From an uncultured Eubacterium sp. (GTDB lineage Bacteria; Bacillota; Clostridia; Lachnospirales; Lachnospiraceae), in assembly GCA_900547255.1 (NCBI GenBank), contig URGC01000106.1, forward strand, positions 1 to 8,107: a DNA stretch of 8,107 bases, given 5' to 3'. Shown here in pieces: positions 5,805 through 8,107 of the stretch (within the stretch, counting starts at the first letter, position 1; every line of letters begins with the position of its first letter). The notes below the pieces were generated by a model. It did no database searches. It was not told the DNA's origin and saw nothing but the letters and a program-made list of their open reading frames with translations. The position numbers and the translations under genes were made by a program.

Positions 5805-5829
5805 TTTGTTATATCTTTGATATAACAAA
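5805..5829. promoter_or_regulatory. Perfect 11-bp inverted repeat, likely operator of the sugar operon
   Basis: TTTGTTATATC (5805-5815) and GATATAACAAA (5819-5829) are exact inverted copies around TTT. The right arm contains an extended -10 candidate (TGATATAAC, 5818-5826), so a protein bound here would block transcription start. The repeat lies 44 bp before the transporter ATG. It is not followed by a T-run on either strand, so it is not a terminator. A LacI-, GntR-, TetR- or MarR-type repressor would fit the dyad, but none is encoded nearby. Confidence 0.5.
5818..5826 (+). promoter_or_regulatory. Candidate extended -10 promoter of the sugar operon
   Basis: TG-A-TATAAC has the TGn extension and 5 of 6 bases of the -10 consensus. 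It predicts a start near 5833 and a leader of about 41 nt. No good -35 lies at the usual spacing. An alternative is TTGTTT (5790-5795) with TATCTT (5812-5817) and a 16-bp spacer. Both place the promoter inside the inverted repeat. Confidence 0.3.
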
Positions 5830-5873
5830 ATTGTGGGAATAAATAATTGGTATTTTGAAAGGAGAAGTTTCAC

Positions 5874-7235
5874 ATGGAAGAAAAGAGGTATTTGAAATGG
5901 TATAACAAGGTAGGCTATGGATCGGGAGATTTTGCTGGAAATGTCGTGTATGCATTTCTGTCATCATTTGTAATGCTGTATCTGACAAATACAGTGGGCT
6001 TAAATCCAGGTATTATCGGAACATTGATTATGGTATCAAAGCTGTTTGATGGAATTAGTGATATGTTTTTTGGAACTATGATTGATAAAACAAAAAGCAG
6101 ACTTGGAAAAGCTAGACCATGGATGCTATATGCATATATAGGTTGTGCTGTAACACTCGTTGCGAACTTTGCAATTCCAGACAGTCTTAGTACAACTGCA
6201 CAGTATGTATGGTTCTTTATAGCATATACGCTGTTGAATGCAGTATTTTTTACTGCAAATAATATAGCATATGCATCATTAGTTACATTTTGTACAAAAA
6301 ACAGTAGGGAACGTGTAGAAATGGGATCATGGCGATTTATTTTTGCGTTTTCGACAAGCTTACTTATTCAATCTGTTACCGTACAGTTTGTAAGCGCAGC
6401 AGGTGGTGGGGCAGCAGCATGGAGAATGGTTGCCGTAGTATATGCTATCATTGGTTTGGTTGTAAATACAATTTCAGTATTATCAATTAAAGAACTTTCA
6501 GAAGAAGAATTAAAAGCGGGGAAGGAGCACACAGAAGAAAAGTATGGACTAATAGAGGCTGCAAAAATTTTGTTTTCTAATAAATATTATCTTATGATTT
6601 GTGCAACTTATATTTGTCAGCAGATTTATTCAGCTATGTTAAATATGGGCATTTATTATATGATTTATATTTTGAAAAATGAAAATCTGTATTCCGTATT
6701 TTCATGGGCAATTAATATTCCTGTCATTATCGCAATGTGCATCACACCTATGCTGGTAGAAAAAATGAAAGGTTTATATCGAATGAATTTTGCAGGCTAT
6801 GTTCTTGGAACGGTGGGACGTGTCGGAGTTATTTTTGCCGGTTATATGGGAAGTATTCCACTTATGCTTGCATTTACAGCGATTGCAGCCCTTGGAATGG
6901 CACCATGGCAGGGTGATATGGGAGCAGTTGTCGCAAGTTGTTCAGAATATACTTATCTTACAAAGCATAAACACATTGATGGAACTATGTATTCATGTAC
7001 ATCTTTTGGAACGAAAATCGGAGGGGGTATTGGAGTCGCTTTGTGTGGATGGCTTCTTGATGCAAGTGGATTTATTAAGGAAGCAGCAGTACAGCCTGAC
7101 TCCTGTTTAAAAATGCTTCATGTTATGTATTTATGGATTCCTATGGTGTTGTCATTAATAATTACATTCATTATGTCAAGAATGAATGTTGAAGATGCAA
7201 ACGAAAAACTAAAAAAACAGTTGGAGAAATGTTGA
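5874..7235 (+). CDS. GPH-family glycoside-cation symporter (MFS transporter)
   Basis: This is a 453-aa integral membrane sugar importer of the glycoside-pentoside-hexuronide:cation symporter family (MelB/LacS/XynB type) that couples sugar uptake to Na+ or H+. Typical signatures are VGYGSGDFAGN (13-23) at the start of helix 1, and KLFDGISDMFFGTMIDKTKSRLG across helix 2 and the first loop, followed by RPW at 81-83. Asp59 and Asp63 sit at the positions of the cation-binding aspartates of MelB (from memory of the family). About twelve hydrophobic segments are visible, with a hydrophilic central loop near 206-228 and a basic C-terminal tail. No fused EIIA domain is present, unlike LacS. SD AAAGGAG lies 9 nt before the ATG. 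The GH2 gene starts 39 bp downstream, so a beta-galactoside-like substrate is inferred. Confidence 0.88.
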   Translation: MEEKRYLKWYNKVGYGSGDFAGNVVYAFLSSFVMLYLTNTVGLNPGIIGTLIMVSKLFDGISDMFFGTMIDKTKSRLGKARPWMLYAYIGCAVTLVANFAIPDSLSTTAQYVWFFIAYTLLNAVFFTANNIAYASLVTFCTKNSRERVEMGSWRFIFAFSTSLLIQSVTVQFVSAAGGGAAAWRMVAVVYAIIGLVVNTISVLSIKELSEEELKAGKEHTEEKYGLIEAAKILFSNKYYLMICATYICQQIYSAMLNMGIYYMIYILKNENLYSVFSWAINIPVIIAMCITPMLVEKMKGLYRMNFAGYVLGTVGRVGVIFAGYMGSIPLMLAFTAIAALGMAPWQGDMGAVVASCSEYTYLTKHKHIDGTMYSCTSFGTKIGGGIGVALCGWLLDASGFIKEAAVQPDSCLKMLHVMYLWIPMVLSLIITFIMSRMNVEDANEKLKKQLEKC

Positions 7236-7274
7236 TATGGAATACAAAGGAATGTATGGAAAGTGAGGAAAAAT

Positions 7275-8107
7275 ATGAATGCTGATATGAAATGGCTGGA
7301 CAATCCAGAAGTATTTAAAGTAAATCAATTGGAACCACATAGTGATCATTGCTATTATCTGGATTATTCAGACATGAAAAAAGAAAAAAATCCATTATTA
7401 CAGTCATTAAATGGTCAATGGGAGTTTGCTTACAGCAAAAATGTGATGGAAAGACCTGTTGATTTTTATAAAGATACATTTGATACATCAGGATTCGATA
7501 AAATTATGGTTCCAGGACATATTGAACTGGCTGGATATGATAAAATCCGTTATATCAACACTATGTATCCATGGGAAGGAAAAGAGTACCACAGAGGAGC
7601 CTATAGCATGGAGGCAACTGGAGCTGAAAAAGGAATGTTTTCAGAGGCAGAGTACAATCCGGTGGGTTCTTATATAAAATACTTTGATTTGCAAAAAAAC
7701 ATGTGTGGAAAGAGAATTCATATCTGCTTTGAAGGTGTAGAAGAAGCTATGTATCTTTGGCTTAATGGTCAGTTTATTGGTTATGCCGAGGACAGTTTCA
7801 CACCTTCTGAGTTTGATTTGACACCATATATTAAGGAAAAGGGAAATATACTGGCAGTACAGGTACATAAGATGAGTACTGCAGCATTTTTAGAGGATCA
7901 AGACTTTTTCAGATTCTTTGGAATTTTCAGAAATGTTACGTTGAAGGCATTACCGGATGTTCATCTGGAGGATGTATGGTTTAAACCTGTGTTAAATCAG
8001 GATAATGTAAGCGGAAGGGTATCGACTAGCATGAAGGTATCTGCACCTGACAGTCAGCATGTAACTGCATGCTTTATTTTAAAAGACAGGAAGGAAAATG
8101 TATTAGT
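7275..8107 (+). CDS. Glycoside hydrolase family 2 beta-galactosidase, N-terminal part (runs off window)
   Basis: The first 277 residues of a much larger cytosolic enzyme (GH2 beta-galactosidases are usually about 1000 aa) are present and open to the window end. Seen in order: the N-terminal lead NPEVFKVNQLEPHSDHCYY (10-28), SLNGQWEFAY (44-53), VPGHIELAGYDKIRYINTMY (79-98), and NPVGSYIKYFDL (128-139), which together form the jelly-roll sugar-binding domain. WLNGQFIGYAEDSFTPSEFD (162-181) and FLEDQDFFRFFGIFRNV (205-221) follow. The latter matches the LacZ EDQD..R..GIFR segment that contributes to the galactose and metal site. The beta-sandwich begins near 228. The catalytic TIM barrel and its two glutamates lie outside the window, so activity cannot be confirmed. 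GAGG lies 6 nt before the ATG. It should hydrolyse the sugar imported by the preceding symporter. Confidence 0.9.
   Translation, partial: MNADMKWLDNPEVFKVNQLEPHSDHCYYLDYSDMKKEKNPLLQSLNGQWEFAYSKNVMERPVDFYKDTFDTSGFDKIMVPGHIELAGYDKIRYINTMYPWEGKEYHRGAYSMEATGAEKGMFSEAEYNPVGSYIKYFDLQKNMCGKRIHICFEGVEEAMYLWLNGQFIGYAEDSFTPSEFDLTPYIKEKGNILAVQVHKMSTAAFLEDQDFFRFFGIFRNVTLKALPDVHLEDVWFKPVLNQDNVSGRVSTSMKVSAPDSQHVTACFILKDRKENVL

Larger units (their letters stand above)
5372..5873. other. 502-bp AT-rich intergenic region (overview)
   Basis: No long gene lies here. The left part (about 5372-5460) holds weak hairpins that may end the patB transcript and a minus-strand transcript. The middle (5457-5630) holds a candidate minus-strand peptide gene with its control elements. 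A 6-bp inverted repeat AATCAA/TTGATT with an AAA loop sits at 5670-5684. The right part (5731-5864) carries palindromes, an extended -10 candidate and the SD of the sugar transporter. An 11-bp direct repeat TTTCATAGAAG occurs at 5489-5499 and 5535-5545. Confidence 0.7.

Noticed and set aside
5372..5873. Riboswitch or T-box leader upstream of the transporter
   Set aside because: No conserved aptamer elements, T-box sequence or terminator-antiterminator pair could be recognised, and the predicted leader from the extended -10 is only about 41 nt.
7118..7303. Minus-strand 61-codon ORF across the transporter-GH2 junction
   Set aside because: It is antisense to the transporter end, has no SD and a low-complexity Phe/Ser product, and the surrounding gene pair explains the sequence.
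7459..7677. 72-codon plus-strand ORF near the window end
   Set aside because: It is an out-of-frame shadow inside the GH2 gene, whose true frame starts at 7275 and stays open to the window end with clear family motifs.

Overview
The window looks like chromosomal DNA of a low-GC anaerobic Firmicute, most likely a gut-type Clostridia/Lachnospiraceae. The basis is AT-rich intergenic DNA, AAAGGAG/AGGAGG ribosome binding sites, and the mix of a fused ThrE-type exporter, a DUF3737 protein beside a PatB/MalY aminotransferase, and a GPH sugar symporter beside a Lachnospiraceae-like GH2 beta-galactosidase. The genus cannot be fixed from the sequence. No tRNA, rRNA, CRISPR array, transposase or phage gene was seen.

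Layout. (1) 1-60 is the tail of an intergenic region with a hairpin-forming repeat. (2) 61-2149, minus strand, is a two-gene operon: an unrecognised 253-aa soluble protein, then a 446-aa fused threonine/serine exporter family protein. The two overlap by 14 nt. (3) 2150-2294 is a compact divergent control region with overlapping back-to-back sigma-A-like promoters. (4) 2295-5371, plus strand, holds a LysR regulator, a DUF3737 beta-helix-like repeat protein and a PatB/MalY PLP-dependent C-S lyase. The last two are 21 bp apart with an AGGAGG ribosome binding site between them. (5) 5372-5873 is a 502-bp AT-rich gap with no long gene. It holds a candidate 27-aa minus-strand peptide gene with its own SD, -10 box, LytTR-box-like direct repeats and terminator-like hairpin. 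On the other side it holds palindromic candidate operators in front of the next operon. (6) 5874-8107, plus strand, is a sugar-use operon: a GPH-family cation symporter, then a GH2 beta-galactosidase that runs off the window end.

How the genes may work together. The LysR regulator sits between the exporter operon and the DUF3737-patB pair, and a palindrome with LysR-site character overlaps both divergent promoters. It is therefore the obvious candidate regulator of both sides, which would link amino-acid export to sulfur amino-acid or C-S bond cleavage (inference). The symporter and GH2 enzyme form a separate import-and-hydrolyse module for a beta-galactoside-like sugar. No dedicated sugar regulator is visible, though there is a perfect 11-bp inverted repeat at the likely promoter.

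The most speculative but interesting item is the 5457-5630 minus-strand peptide locus. The DUF3737 protein, with about eleven evenly spaced rungs, and the unknown partner of the exporter are functionally open.
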